From positions 3,222,501-3,286,500 of the forward strand of contig NW_027478162.1 in assembly GCF_051020975.1 (NCBI RefSeq): DNA of 64,000 bases, given 5' to 3'. Under the pieces are notes generated by a model. It was not told the DNA's origin. It did no database searches and saw only the letters and a list, made by a program, of their open reading frames with translations. The stretch is from Osmia lignaria lignaria (lineage: Eukaryota; Arthropoda; Insecta; Hymenoptera; Megachilidae). Position 1 is the stretch's first letter; each line of letters starts with the position of its first letter. The translations under genes were made by a program, and so were the position numbers. This document shows positions 11,910-24,158 of this stretch, in pieces.

Positions 11910-13519
11910 ATAGCTCGCTTCGTTTCCGAGATATTTGCAGATTCAGCTCAAAGGAACTGGCCTGACGGACATATTTCGAGATATTTCTTCTTCTTGTTGT
12001 TCTTCCTCTGCACAGCTAAGCTGGAAGTGGCATTTGCAGCGCGCAATAGTGCAGAGTTATCTCAAAGAAAGGGGCCACGGTGTTTCTGTATCTCTATTAT
12101 GTTGGTGCGGCTTCGGAACTTTTAAATATCTTGATATATCTCGAGAACTACGCATCTGATCAAAAAATATCATAGAACATAAAAAGTAGGCAACTTAATT
12201 CTCTACAAAAAAGGTCTCTTATCATTTTGCCATAGCTCTCTTCGTTTCCGAGATATTTGCAGATTTATCTCAAGGGAAGGGGCCTGACGGACATATTTCG
12301 AGATATTTCTTCTTCTTGTTGTTCTTCTTCTGCACAGCTAAGCTGGAAGTGGCATTTGCAGCTCGCAATAGTGCAGAGTTATCTCAAAGAAAGGGGCCAC
12401 GGTGTTTCTGTATCTCTATTATGTTGGTGCGGCTTCGGAACTTTAAAATATCCTGATATATCTCGAGAACTACGCATCTGATCAAAAAATATCATAGAAC
12501 ATAAAAAGTAGGAAACTCAATTCTCTACAAAAAAGGTCTCTTAACATTTTGCCATAGCTCGCTTCGTTTCCGAGATATTTGCAGATTTATCTCAAGGGAA
12601 GGGGCCTAACGGACATATTTCGTGATATTTCTTCTTCTTGTTGTTCTTCTTCTGCACAGCTAAGCTGGAAGTGGCATTTCCAGCTCGCAATAGTGCAGAG
12701 TTATCTCGAAGAGAGGGGCCACGGTGTTTCTGTATCTCTATTATGTTGGTGCGGCTTCGGAACTTTTAAATATCTCGATATATCTCGAAAACTACGCTTC
12801 TGATCAAAAAATATCATAGAACATAAATTGTAGGAAACATAATTCTCTACAAAAAAGGTCTCTTAACATTTTGCCATAGCTCGCTTTGTTTCCGAGATAT
12901 TTGCAGATATATCTCAAGGGAAGGGGCCTGACGGACATATTTCGAGATATTTCTTCTTCTTGTTGTTCTTCTTCTGCACAGCTAAGCTGGAAGTGGCATT
13001 TACAGCTCGCAATAGTGCAGAGTTATCTCAAAGAAAGGGGCCACGGTGTTTCTGTATCTCTATTATGTTGGTGCGGCTTCGGAACTTTTAAATATCTTGA
13101 TATATCTCGAGAACTACGCATCTGATCAAAAAATATCATAGAAGATAAAAAGTAGGAAACTTAATTCTCTACAAAAAAGGTTTCTAAACATTTTCCCATA
13201 GCTGGCATCGTTTCCGAGATATTTGCAGATTTATCTCAAGGGAAGGGGCCTGACGGACATATTCCGAGATATTTCTTCTTCTTGTTGTTCCTCTTCTGCA
13301 CAGCTAAGCTGGAAGTGGCATTTGCAGCTCGCAATAGTGCGGAGTTATCTCAAAGAAAGAGGCCACGGTGTTTCTGTATCTCTATTATGTTGGTGCGGCT
13401 TCGGAACTTTTAAATATCTTGATATATCTCGAGAACTACGAATCTGGTCAGAAAATATCATAGAAGATAAAAAGTAGGAAACTTAATTCTCTACAAAAAA
13501 GGTCTCTCAACATTTTGCC
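11910..13519 (+). repeat. Five-monomer higher-order repeat, copy 1 (1610 bp)
   Basis: This block repeats with a 1610-bp (5 x 322) offset. Markers in order are CAGATTCAGCTCAAAGG with GCAGCGCGCAAT (11935), GTAGGCAACTTAATT with TCTTATCATTTTGCC, CTTTAAAATATCCTGAT (12257), TCTCGAAGAGAGG (12579), CGCTTTGTTTCC (before 12901), TTTCTAAACATTTTCCC and GAATCTGGTCAG (13223). The left limit is where GTCTCTTAAC versus GTCTCTCAAC distinguishes the copies (near 11895 and 13505). I found no internal difference among the markers compared. Confidence 0.9.
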
Positions 13520-15129
13520 ATAGCTCGCTTCGTTTCCGAGATATTTGCAGATTCAGCTCAAAGGAACTGGCCTGACGGACATATTTCGAGATATTTCTTC
13601 TTCTTGTTGTTCTTCCTCTGCACAGCTAAGCTGGAAGTGGCATTTGCAGCGCGCAATAGTGCAGAGTTATCTCAAAGAAAGGGGCCACGGTGTTTCTGTA
13701 TCTCTATTATGTTGGTGCGGCTTCGGAACTTTTAAATATCTTGATATATCTCGAGAACTACGCATCTGATCAAAAAATATCATAGAACATAAAAAGTAGG
13801 CAACTTAATTCTCTACAAAAAAGGTCTCTTATCATTTTGCCATAGCTCTCTTCGTTTCCGAGATATTTGCAGATTTATCTCAAGGGAAGGGGCCTGACGG
13901 ACATATTTCGAGATATTTCTTCTTCTTGTTGTTCTTCTTCTGCACAGCTAAGCTGGAAGTGGCATTTGCAGCTCGCAATAGTGCAGAGTTATCTCAAAGA
14001 AAGGGGCCACGGTGTTTCTGTATCTCTATTATGTTGGTGCGGCTTCGGAACTTTAAAATATCCTGATATATCTCGAGAACTACGCATCTGATCAAAAAAT
14101 ATCATAGAACATAAAAAGTAGGAAACTCAATTCTCTACAAAAAAGGTCTCTTAACATTTTGCCATAGCTCGCTTCGTTTCCGAGATATTTGCAGATTTAT
14201 CTCAAGGGAAGGGGCCTAACGGACATATTTCGTGATATTTCTTCTTCTTGTTGTTCTTCTTCTGCACAGCTAAGCTGGAAGTGGCATTTCCAGCTCGCAA
14301 TAGTGCAGAGTTATCTCGAAGAGAGGGGCCACGGTGTTTCTGTATCTCTATTATGTTGGTGCGGCTTCGGAACTTTTAAATATCTCGATATATCTCGAAA
14401 ACTACGCTTCTGATCAAAAAATATCATAGAACATAAATTGTAGGAAACATAATTCTCTACAAAAAAGGTCTCTTAACATTTTGCCATAGCTCGCTTTGTT
14501 TCCGAGATATTTGCAGATATATCTCAAGGGAAGGGGCCTGACGGACATATTTCGAGATATTTCTTCTTCTTGTTGTTCTTCTTCTGCACAGCTAAGCTGG
14601 AAGTGGCATTTACAGCTCGCAATAGTGCAGAGTTATCTCAAAGAAAGGGGCCACGGTGTTTCTGTATCTCTATTATGTTGGTGCGGCTTCGGAACTTTTA
14701 AATATCTTGATATATCTCGAGAACTACGCATCTGATCAAAAAATATCATAGAAGATAAAAAGTAGGAAACTTAATTCTCTACAAAAAAGGTTTCTAAACA
14801 TTTTCCCATAGCTGGCATCGTTTCCGAGATATTTGCAGATTTATCTCAAGGGAAGGGGCCTGACGGACATATTCCGAGATATTTCTTCTTCTTGTTGTTC
14901 CTCTTCTGCACAGCTAAGCTGGAAGTGGCATTTGCAGCTCGCAATAGTGCGGAGTTATCTCAAAGAAAGAGGCCACGGTGTTTCTGTATCTCTATTATGT
15001 TGGTGCGGCTTCGGAACTTTTAAATATCTTGATATATCTCGAGAACTACGAATCTGGTCAGAAAATATCATAGAAGATAAAAAGTAGGAAACTTAATTCT
15101 CTACAAAAAAGGTCTCTCAACATTTTGCC
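13520..15129 (+). repeat. Five-monomer higher-order repeat, copy 2, with partial third copy to about 15250
   Basis: All markers of copy 1 recur in the same order 1610 bp later: GTAGGCAACTTAATT near 13800, CTTTAAAATATCC near 14055, TCTCGAAGAGAGG near 14315, CGCTTTGTTTCC near 14490, GAATCTGGTCAG near 15050. A third copy starts at 15155 with the CAGATTCAGCTCAAAGG class but diverges at about 15250, where GCAGCTCGCAAAAGTG replaces GCAGCGCGCAATAGTG; the GTAGGCAACTTAATT tail then returns. Confidence 0.9.
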
Positions 15130-15154
15130 ATAGCTCGCTTCGTTTCCGAGATAT

Positions 15155-17722
15155 TTGCAGATTCAGCTCAAAGGAACTGGCCTGACGGACATATTTCGAG
15201 ATATTTCTTCTTCTTGTTGTTCTTCCTCTGCACAGCTAAGCTGGAAGTGGCATTTGCAGCTCGCAAAAGTGCAGAGTTATCTCAAAGAAAGGGGCCACGG
15301 TGTTTCTGAATCTCTATTATGTTGGTGCGGCTTCGGAACTTTTAAATATCTTGATATATCTCGAGAACTACGCATCTGATCAAAAAATATCATAGAACAT
15401 AAAAAGTAGGCAACTTAATTCTCTACAAAAAAGGTCTCTTATCATTTTGCCATAGCTCTCTTCGTTTCCGAGATATTTGCAGATTTATCTCAAGGGAAGG
15501 GGCGTGACGGACATATTTCGAGATATTTCTTCTTGTTGTTCTTCTTCTGCACAGCTAAGCTGGAAGTGGCATTTGCAGCTCGCAAAAGTGCAGAGTTATC
15601 TCAAAGAAAGGGGCCACGGTGTTTCTGAATCTCTATTATGTTGGTGCGGCTTCGGAACTTTTAAATATCTTGATATATCTCGAGAACTACGCATCTGATC
15701 AAAAAATATCATAGAACATAAAAAGTAGGCAACTTAATTCTCTACAAAAAAGGTCTCTTATCATTTTGCCATAGCTCTCTTCGTTTCCGAGATATTTGCA
15801 GATTTATCTCAAGGGAAGGGGCGTGACGGACATATTTCGAGATATTTCTTCTTCTTGTTCTTCTTCTGCACAGCTAAGCTGGAAGTGGCATTTACAGCTC
15901 GCAATAGTGCAGAGTTATCTCAAAGAAAGGGGCCACGGTGTTTCTGTATCTCTATTATGTTGGTGCGGCTTCGGAACTTTTAAATATCTTGATATCTCTC
16001 GAGAACTACGCATCTGATCAAAAAATATCATAGAACATAAAAAGTAGGAAACTTAATTCTCTACAAAAAAGTCTGTTAACATTTCGCCATAGCTCGCTTC
16101 GTTTCCTAGATATTTGCAGATTTATCTCAAGGGAAGGGGCCTAACGGACATATTTCGAGATATTTCTTCTTCTTGTTGTTCTTCTTCTGCACAGCTAAAC
16201 CGGAAGTGGCATTTCCAGCTCGCAATAGTGCAGAGTTATCTCAAAGAGAGGGGCCACGGTGTTTCTGTATCTCTATTATGTTGGTGCGGCTTCGGAACTT
16301 TTAAATATCTTGATATATCTCGAGAACTACGCGTCTGATCAAAAAATATCATAGAACATAAAAAGTAGGAAACTCAATTCTCTACAAAAAAGGTCTCTTA
16401 ACATTTTGCAATAGCTCGCTTCGTTTCCGAGATATTTGCAGATTTATCTCAAGGGAAGGGGCCTGACGGACATATTTCGAGATATTTCTTCTTCTTGTTG
16501 TTCTTCTTCTGCACAGCTAAGCTGGAAGTGGCATTTGCGGCTCGCACTAGTGCAGAGTTATCTCAAAGAAAGGGGCCACGGTGTTTCTGTATCTCTATTA
16601 TGTTGGTGCGGCTTCGGAACTTTTAAATATCTCGATATATCTCGAAAACTACGCTTCTGATCAAAAAATATCATAGAACATAAAAAGTTGGAAACTTAAT
16701 TCTCTACAAAAAAGTTTGTTAACATTTTGCCATAGCTCGCTTCGTTTCCGAGATATTTGCAGATTTATCTCAAGGGAAGGGGCCTAACGGACATATTTCG
16801 AGATATTTCTTCTTCTTGTTGTTCTTCTTCTGCACAGCTAAACCGGAAGTGGCATTTCCAGCTCGCAATAGTGCAGAGTTATCTCAAAGAGAGGGGCCAC
16901 GGTGTTTCTGTATCTCTATTATGTTGGTGCGGCTTCGGAACTTTTAAATATCTTGATATATCTCGAGAACTACGCATCTGATCAAAAAATATCATACAAG
17001 ATAAAAAGTAGGAAACTTAATTCTCTACAAAAAAGGTTTCTTAACATTTTCCCATAGCTGGCATCGTTTCCGAGATATTTGCAGATTTATCTCAAGGGAA
17101 GGGGCCTGACGGACATATTCCGAGATATTTCTTCTTCTTGTTGTTCCTCTTCTGCACAGCTAAGCTGGAAGTGGCATTTGCAGCTCGCAATAGTGCAGAG
17201 TTATCTCAAAGAAAGGGGCCACGGTGTTTCTGTATCTCTATTATGTTGGTGCGGCTTCGGAACTTTTAAATATCTTGATATATCTCGAGAACTACGCATC
17301 TGATCAAGAAATATCATAGAACATAAATTGTAGGAAACATAATTGTCTACAAAAAAGGTCTCTTAACATTTTGCCATATCTCGCTTCGTTTCCGAGATAC
17401 TTGCCGATTTATCTCAAGGGAAGGGGCCTGACGGACATTTTTCGAGATATTTCTTCTTCTTGTTGTTCTTCTTCTGCACAGCTAAGCTGGAAGTGGCATT
17501 TACAGCTCGCAATAGTGCAGAGTTATCTCAAAGAAAGGGGCCACGGTGTTTCTGTATCTCTATTATGTTGGTGCGGCTTCGGAACTTTTAAATATCTTGA
17601 TATATCTCGAGAACTACGCATCTGATCAAAAAATAGCATAGAAGATAAAAAGTAGGAAACTTAATTCTCTACAAAAAAGGTCTCTTAACATTTTCCCATA
17701 GCTGGCATCGTTTCCGAGATAT
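15155..17722 (+). repeat. Transitional zone of chimeric monomers before the ten-monomer repeat
   Basis: Eight units (15155, 15477, 15796, 16114, 16436, 16757, 17079, 17401) correspond to the last five positions of the downstream ten-monomer repeat plus three extra units. Unit 15477 joins the front of one class (GGGGCGTGACGG) to the back of its left neighbour (CGCAAAAGTG, GTTTCTGAATCTC). Units 15477 and 15796 have lost 3 bp each in the triplet tract, and 15796 also lost one G in its tail. Units 16757 and 17079 together look like one position-9 monomer with one monomer's length from the position-2/3 junction inserted. Confidence 0.8.
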
Positions 17723-20700
17723 TTGCAGATTTATCTCAAGGGAAGGGTCCTGACGGACATATTTCGAGATATTTCTTCTTCTTGTTGTTCTTCTTCTGCA
17801 CAGCTAAACTGGAAGTGGCATTTCCAGCTCGCAATAGTGCAGAGTTATCCCAAAGAAAGGGGCCACGGTGTTTCTGTATCTCTATTATGTTCGTGCGGCT
17901 TCGGAACTTTTAAATATCTCGATATATCTCGAAAACTACGCTTCTGATCAAAAAATATCATAGAACATAAATTGTAGGAAACATAATTCTCTACAAAAAA
18001 GGTCTCTTAACAGTTTGCCATAGCTCGCTTCGTTTCCGAGATATTTGCAGATATATCTCAAGGGAAGGGGCCTGACGGACATATTTCGAGATATTTCTTC
18101 TTCTTGTTGTTCTTCTTCTGCACAGCTAAGCTGGAAGTGGCATTTACAGCTCGCAATAGTGCATAGTTATCTGAAAGAAAGGGGCCACGGTGTTTCTGTA
18201 TCTCTATTATGTTGATGCGGATTCGGAACTTTTAAATATCTTGATATATCTCGAGAACTACGCATCTGATCAAAAAATATCATACAAGATAAAAAGTAGG
18301 AAACTTAATTCTCTACAAAAAAGGTTTCTTAACATTTTCCCATAGCTGGCATCGTTTCCGAGATATTTGCAGATTTATCTCAAGGGAAGGGGCCTGACGG
18401 ACATATTCCGAGATATTTCTTCTTCTTGTTGTTCCTCTTCTGCACAGCTAAGCTGGAAGTGGCATTTGCAGCTCGCAATAGTGCAGAGTTATCTCAAAGA
18501 AAGAGGCCACGGTGTTTCTGCACCTCTATTATGTTGGTGCAGCTTCGGAACTTTTAAATATCTTGATATATCTCGAGAACTACGCATCTGATCAAAAAAT
18601 ATCATAGAACATAAAAAGTAGGAAACTTAATTGTCTACAAATAAGGTCTCTTAACATTTTGGCATAGCTCGCTTCTTTCCGAGATACTTGCCGATTTATC
18701 TCAAGGGAAGGGGCCTGACGGACATATTTCGAGATATTTCTTCCTCTTGTTGTTCTTCTTCTGCACAGCTAAGCTGGAAGTGGCATTTGCAGCTCGCAAT
18801 AGTGCAGAGTTATCTCAAAGAGAGGGGCCACGGTGTTTCTGTATCTCTATTATGTTGGTGCGGCTTCGGAACTTTTAAATATCTTGATATATCTCGAGAA
18901 CTACGAATCTGGTCAGAAAATATCATAGAAGATAAAAAGTAGGAAACTTAATTCTCTACAAAAAAGGTCTCTTAACATTTTGCCATAGCTCGCTTCGTTT
19001 CCGAGATATTTGCAGATTTATCTCGAGGGAAGGGGCCTGACGGACATATTTCGAGATATTTCTTCTTCTTGTTGTTCTTCTTCTGCACAGCTAAGCTGGA
19101 AGTGGCATTTGCAGCTCGCAATAGTGCATAGTTATCTGAAAGAAAGGGGCCACGGTGTTTCTGTATCTCTATTATGTTGGTGCGGCTTCGGAACTTTTAA
19201 ATATCTCAATATATCTCGAAAACTACGCTTCTGATCAAAAAATATCATAGAACATAAATTGTAGGAAACATAATTCATTACAAAAAAGGTCTCTCAACAT
19301 TTTGCCATAGCTCGCTTCGTTTCCGAGATATTTGCAGATTCAGCTCAAAGGAACTGGCCTGACGGACATATTTCGAGATATTTCTTCTTCTTGTTGTTCT
19401 TCCTCTGCACAGCTAAGCTGGAAGTGGCATTTGCAGCTCGCAAAAGTGCAGAGTTATCTCAAAGAAAGGGGCCACGGTGTTTCTGAATCTCTATTATGTT
19501 GGTGCGGCTTCGGAACTTTTAAATATCTTGATATATCTCGAGAACTACGCATCTGATCAAAAAATATCATAGAACATAAAAAGTAGGCAACTTAATTCTC
19601 TACAAAAAAGGTCTCTTATCATTTTGCCATAGCTCTCTTCGTTTCCGAGATATTTGCAGATTTATCTCAAGGGAAGGGGCCTGACGGACATATTTCGAGA
19701 TATTTCTTCTTCTTGTTGTTCTTCTTCTGCACAGCTAAGCTGGAAGTGGCATTTGCAGCTCGCAATAGTGCAGAGTTATCTCAAAGAAACGGGCCACGGT
19801 GTTTCTGTATCTCTATTATGTTGGTGCGGCTTCTTAACTTTTAAATATCCTGATATATCTCGAGAACTACGCATCTGATCAAAAAATATCATAGAACATA
19901 AAAAGTAGGAAACTCAATTCTCTACAAAAAAGGTCTCTTAACATTTTGCAATAGCTCGCTTCGTTTCCGAGATATTTGCAGATTTATCTCAAGGGAAGGG
20001 GCCTGACGGACATATTTCGAGATATTTCTTCTTCTTGTTGTTCTTCTTCTGCACAGCTAAGCTGGAAGTGGCATTTGCAGCTCGCAATAGTGCAGAGTTA
20101 TCTCAAAGAAAGGGGCCACGGTGTTTCTGTATCTCTATTATGTTGGTGCGGCTTCGGAACTTTTAAATATCTCGATATATCTCGAAAACTACGCTTCTGA
20201 TCCAAAAATATCATAGAACATAAAAAGTAGGAAACTTAATTCTCTACAAAAAAGTCTGTTAACATTTTGCCATAGCTCGCTTCGTTTCCGAGATATTTGC
20301 AGATTTATCTCAAGGGAAGGGGCCTAACGGACATATTTCGAGATATTTCTTCTTCTTGTTGTTCTTCTTCTGCACAGCTAAACCGGAAGTGGCATTTCCA
20401 GCTCGCAATAGTGCAGAGTTATCTCAAAGAGAGGGGCCACGGTGTTTCTGTATCTCTATTATGTTGGTGCGGCTTCGGAACTTTTAAATATCTGGATATA
20501 TCTCGAGAACTACGCATCTGATCAAGAAATATCATAGAACATAAATTGTAGGAAACATAATTGTCTACAAAAAAGGTCTCTTAACATTTTGCCATAGCTC
20601 GCTTCGTTTCCGAGATACTTGCCGATTTATCTCAAGGGAAGGGGCCTGACGGACATATTTCGAGATATTTCTTCTTCTTGTTGTTCTTCTTCTGCACAGC

Positions 20701-20940
20701 TAAGCTGGAAGTGGCATTTACAGCTCGCAATAGTGCAGAGTTATCTCAAAGAAAGGGGCCACGGTGTTTCTGTATCTCTATTATGTTGGTGCGGCTTCGG
20801 AACTTTTAAATATCTTGATATATCTCGAGAACTACGCATCTGATCAAAAAATAGCATAGAAGATAAGAAGTAGGAAACTTAATTCTCTACAAAAAAGGTC
20901 TCTTAACATTTTCCCATAGCTGGCATCGTTTCCGAGATAT
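17723..20940 (+). repeat. Ten-monomer higher-order repeat, copy 1 (3218 bp)
   Basis: Eight 322-bp and two 321-bp monomers. Marker order: position 1 AAGGGTCCTGACGG with TTATCCCAAAG and ATGTTCGTGCGG; 2 AACAGTTTGCC upstream, with GTGCATAG and TTGATGCGGATTCGG; 3 ATTCCGAG with CTGCACCTC; 4 CGCTTCTTTCC (1-bp loss) and GATACTTGCCG; 5 TATCTCGAGGG with CTCAATATATC; 6 CAGATTCAGC with CGCAAAAGTG; 7 AAACGGGCC and TTCTTAACTTTT; 8 tail with 1-bp loss AAAAAAGTCTG; 9 CCTAACGG with CTAAACCGG; 10 GATACTTGCCG. Private changes include TGATCCAAAAATA near 20200 and ATCTGGATATAT near 20490. Confidence 0.94.
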
Positions 20941-23900
20941 TTGCAGATTTATCTCAAGGGAAGGGTCCTGACGGACATATTTCGAGATATTTCTTCTTCT
21001 TGTTGTTCTTCTTCTGCACAGCTAAACTGGAAGTGGCATTTCCAGCTCGCAATAGTGCAGAGTTATCCCAAAGAAAGGGGCCACGGTGTTTCTGTATCTC
21101 TATTATGTTCGTGCGGCTTCGGAACTTTTAAATATCTCGATATATCTCGAAAACTACGCTTCTGATCAAAAAATATCATAGAACATAAATTGTAGGAAAC
21201 ATAATTCTCTACAAAAAAGGTCTCTTAACAGTTTGCCATAGCTCGCTTCGTTTCCGAGATATTTGCAGATATATCTCAAGGGAAGGGGCCTGACGGACAT
21301 ATTTCGAGATATTTCTTCTTCTTGTTGTTCTTCTTCTGCACAGCTAAGCTGGAAGTGGCATTTACAGCTCGCAATAGTGCATAGTTATCTGAAAGAAAGG
21401 GGCCACGGTGTTTCTGTATCTCTATTATGTTGATGCGGATTCGGAACTTTTAAATATCTTGATATATCTCGAGAACTACGCATCTGATCAAAAAATATCA
21501 TACAAGATAAAAAGTAGGAAACTTAATTCTCTACAAAAAAGGTTTCTTAACATTTTCCCATAGCTGGCATCGTTTCCGAGATATTTGCAGATTTATCTCA
21601 AGGGAAGGGGCCTGACGGACATATTCCGAGATATTTCTTCTTCTTGTTGTTCCTCTTCTGCACAGCTAAGCTGGAAGTGGCATTTGCAGCTCGCAATAGT
21701 GCAGAGTTATCTCAAAGAAAGAGGCCACGGTGTTTCTGCACCTCTATTATGTTGGTGCAGCTTCGGAACTTTTAAATATCTTGATATATCTCGAGAACTA
21801 CGCATCTGATCAAAAAATATCATAGAACATAAAAAGTAGGAAACTTAATTGTCTACAAATAAGGTCTCTTAACATTTTGGCATAGCTCGCTTCTTTCCGA
21901 GATACTTGCCGATTTATCTCAAGGGAAGGGGCCTGACGGACATATTTCGAGATATTTCTTCCTCTTGTTGTTCTTCTTCTGCACAGCTAAGCTGGAAGTG
22001 GCATTTGCAGCTCGCAATAGTGCAGAGTTATCTCAAAGAGAGGGGCCACGGTGTTTCTGTATCTCTATTATGTTGGTGCGGCTTCGGAACTTTTAAATAT
22101 CTTGATATATCTCGAGAACTACGAATCTGGTCAGAAAATATCATAGAAGATAAAAAGTAGGAAACTTAATTCTCTACAAAAAAGGTCTCTTAACATTTTG
22201 CCATAGCTCGCTTCGTTTCCGAGATATTTGCAGATTTATCTCGAGGGAAGGGGCCTGACGGACATATTTCGAGATATTTCTTCTTCTTGTTGTTCTTCTT
22301 CTGCACAGCTAAGCTGGAAGTGGCATTTGCAGCTCGCAATAGTGCATAGTTATCTGAAAGAAAGGGGCCACGGTGTTTCTGTATCTCTATTATGTTGGTG
22401 CGGCTTCGGAACTTTTAAATATCTCAATATATCTCGAAAACTACGCTTCTGATCAAAAAATATCATAGAACATAAATTGTAGGAAACATAATTCATTACA
22501 AAAAAGGTCTCTCAACATTTTGCCATAGCTCGCTTCGTTTCCGAGATATTTGCAGATTCAGCTCAAAGGAACTGGCCTGACGGACATATTTCGAGATATT
22601 TCTTCTTCTTGTTGTTCTTCCTCTGCACAGCTAAGCTGGAAGTGGCATTTGCAGCTCGCAAAAGTGCAGAGTTATCTCAAAGAAAGGGGCCACGGTGTTT
22701 CTGAATCTCTATTATGTTGGTGCGGCTTCGGAACTTTTAAATATCTTGATATATCTCGAGAACTACGCATCTGATCAAAAAATATCATAGAACATAAAAA
22801 GTAGGCAACTTAATTCTCTACAAAAAAGGTCTCTTATCATTTTGCCATAGCTCTCTTCGTTTCCGAGATATTTGCAGATTTATCTCAAGGGAAGGGGCCT
22901 GACGGACATATTTCGAGATATTTCTTCTTCTTGTTGTTCTTCTTCTGCACAGCTAAGCTGGAAGTGGCATTTGCAGCTCGCAATAGTGCAGAGTTATCTC
23001 AAAGAAACGGGCCACGGTGTTTCTGTATCTCTATTATGTTGGTGCGGCTTCTTAACTTTTAAATATCCTGATATATCTCGAGAACTACGCATCTGATCAA
23101 AAAATATCATAGAACATAAAAAGTAGGAAACTCAATTCTCTACAAAAAAGGTCTCTTAACATTTTGCAATAGCTCGCTTCGTTTCCGAGATATTTGCAGA
23201 TTTATCTCAAGGGAAGGGGCCTGACGGACATATTTCGAGATATTTCTTCTTCTTGTTGTTCTTCTTCTGCACAGCTAAGCTGGAAGTGGCATTTGCAGCT
23301 CGCAATAGTGCAGAGTTATCTCAAAGAAAGGGGCCACGGTGTTTCTGTATCTCTATTATGTTGGTGCGGCTTCGGAACTTTTAAATATCTCGATATATCT
23401 CGAAAACTACGCTTCTGATCAAAAAATATCATAGAACATAAAAAGTAGGAAACTTAATTCTCTACAAAAAAGTCTGTTAACATTTTGCCATAGCTCGCTT
23501 CGTTTCCGAGATATTTGCAGATTTATCTCAAGGGAAGGGGCCTAACGGACATATTTCGAGATATTTCTTCTTCTTGTTGTTCTTCTTCTGCACAGCTAAA
23601 CCGGAAGTGGCATTTCCAGCTCGCAATAGTGCAGAGTTATCTCAAAGAGAGGGGCCACGGTGTTTCTGTATCTCTATTATGTTGGTGCGGCTTCGGAACT
23701 TTTAAATATCTTGATATATCTCGAGAACTACGCATCTGATCAAGAAATATCATAGAACATAAATTGTAGGAAACATAATTGTCTACAAAAAAGGTCTCTT
23801 AACATTTTGCCATAGCTCGCTTCGTTTCCGAGATACTTGCCGATTTATCTCAAGGGAAGGGGCCTGACGGACATATTTCGAGATATTTCTTCTTCTTGTT

Positions 23901-24158
23901 GTTCTTCTTCTGCACAGCTAAGCTGGAAGTGGCATTTACAGCTCGCAATAGTGCAGAGTTATCTCAAAGAAAGGGGCCACGGTGTTTCTGTATCTCTATT
24001 ATGTTGGTGCGGCTTCGGAACTTTTAAATATCTTGATATATCTCGAGAACTACGCATCTGATCAAAAAATAGCATAGAAGATAAGAAGTAGGAAACTTAA
24101 TTCTCTACAAAAAAGGTCTCTTAACATTTTCCCATAGCTGGCATCGTTTCCGAGATAT
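20941..24158 (+). repeat. Ten-monomer higher-order repeat, copy 2 (3218 bp)
   Basis: Matches copy 1 marker for marker at an offset of 3218 bp, including both 1-bp deletions, so those deletions predate the amplification. It differs from copy 1 at TGATCAAAAAATA (near 23418) and ATCTTGATATAT (near 23708), where it has the common forms. Confidence 0.94.
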
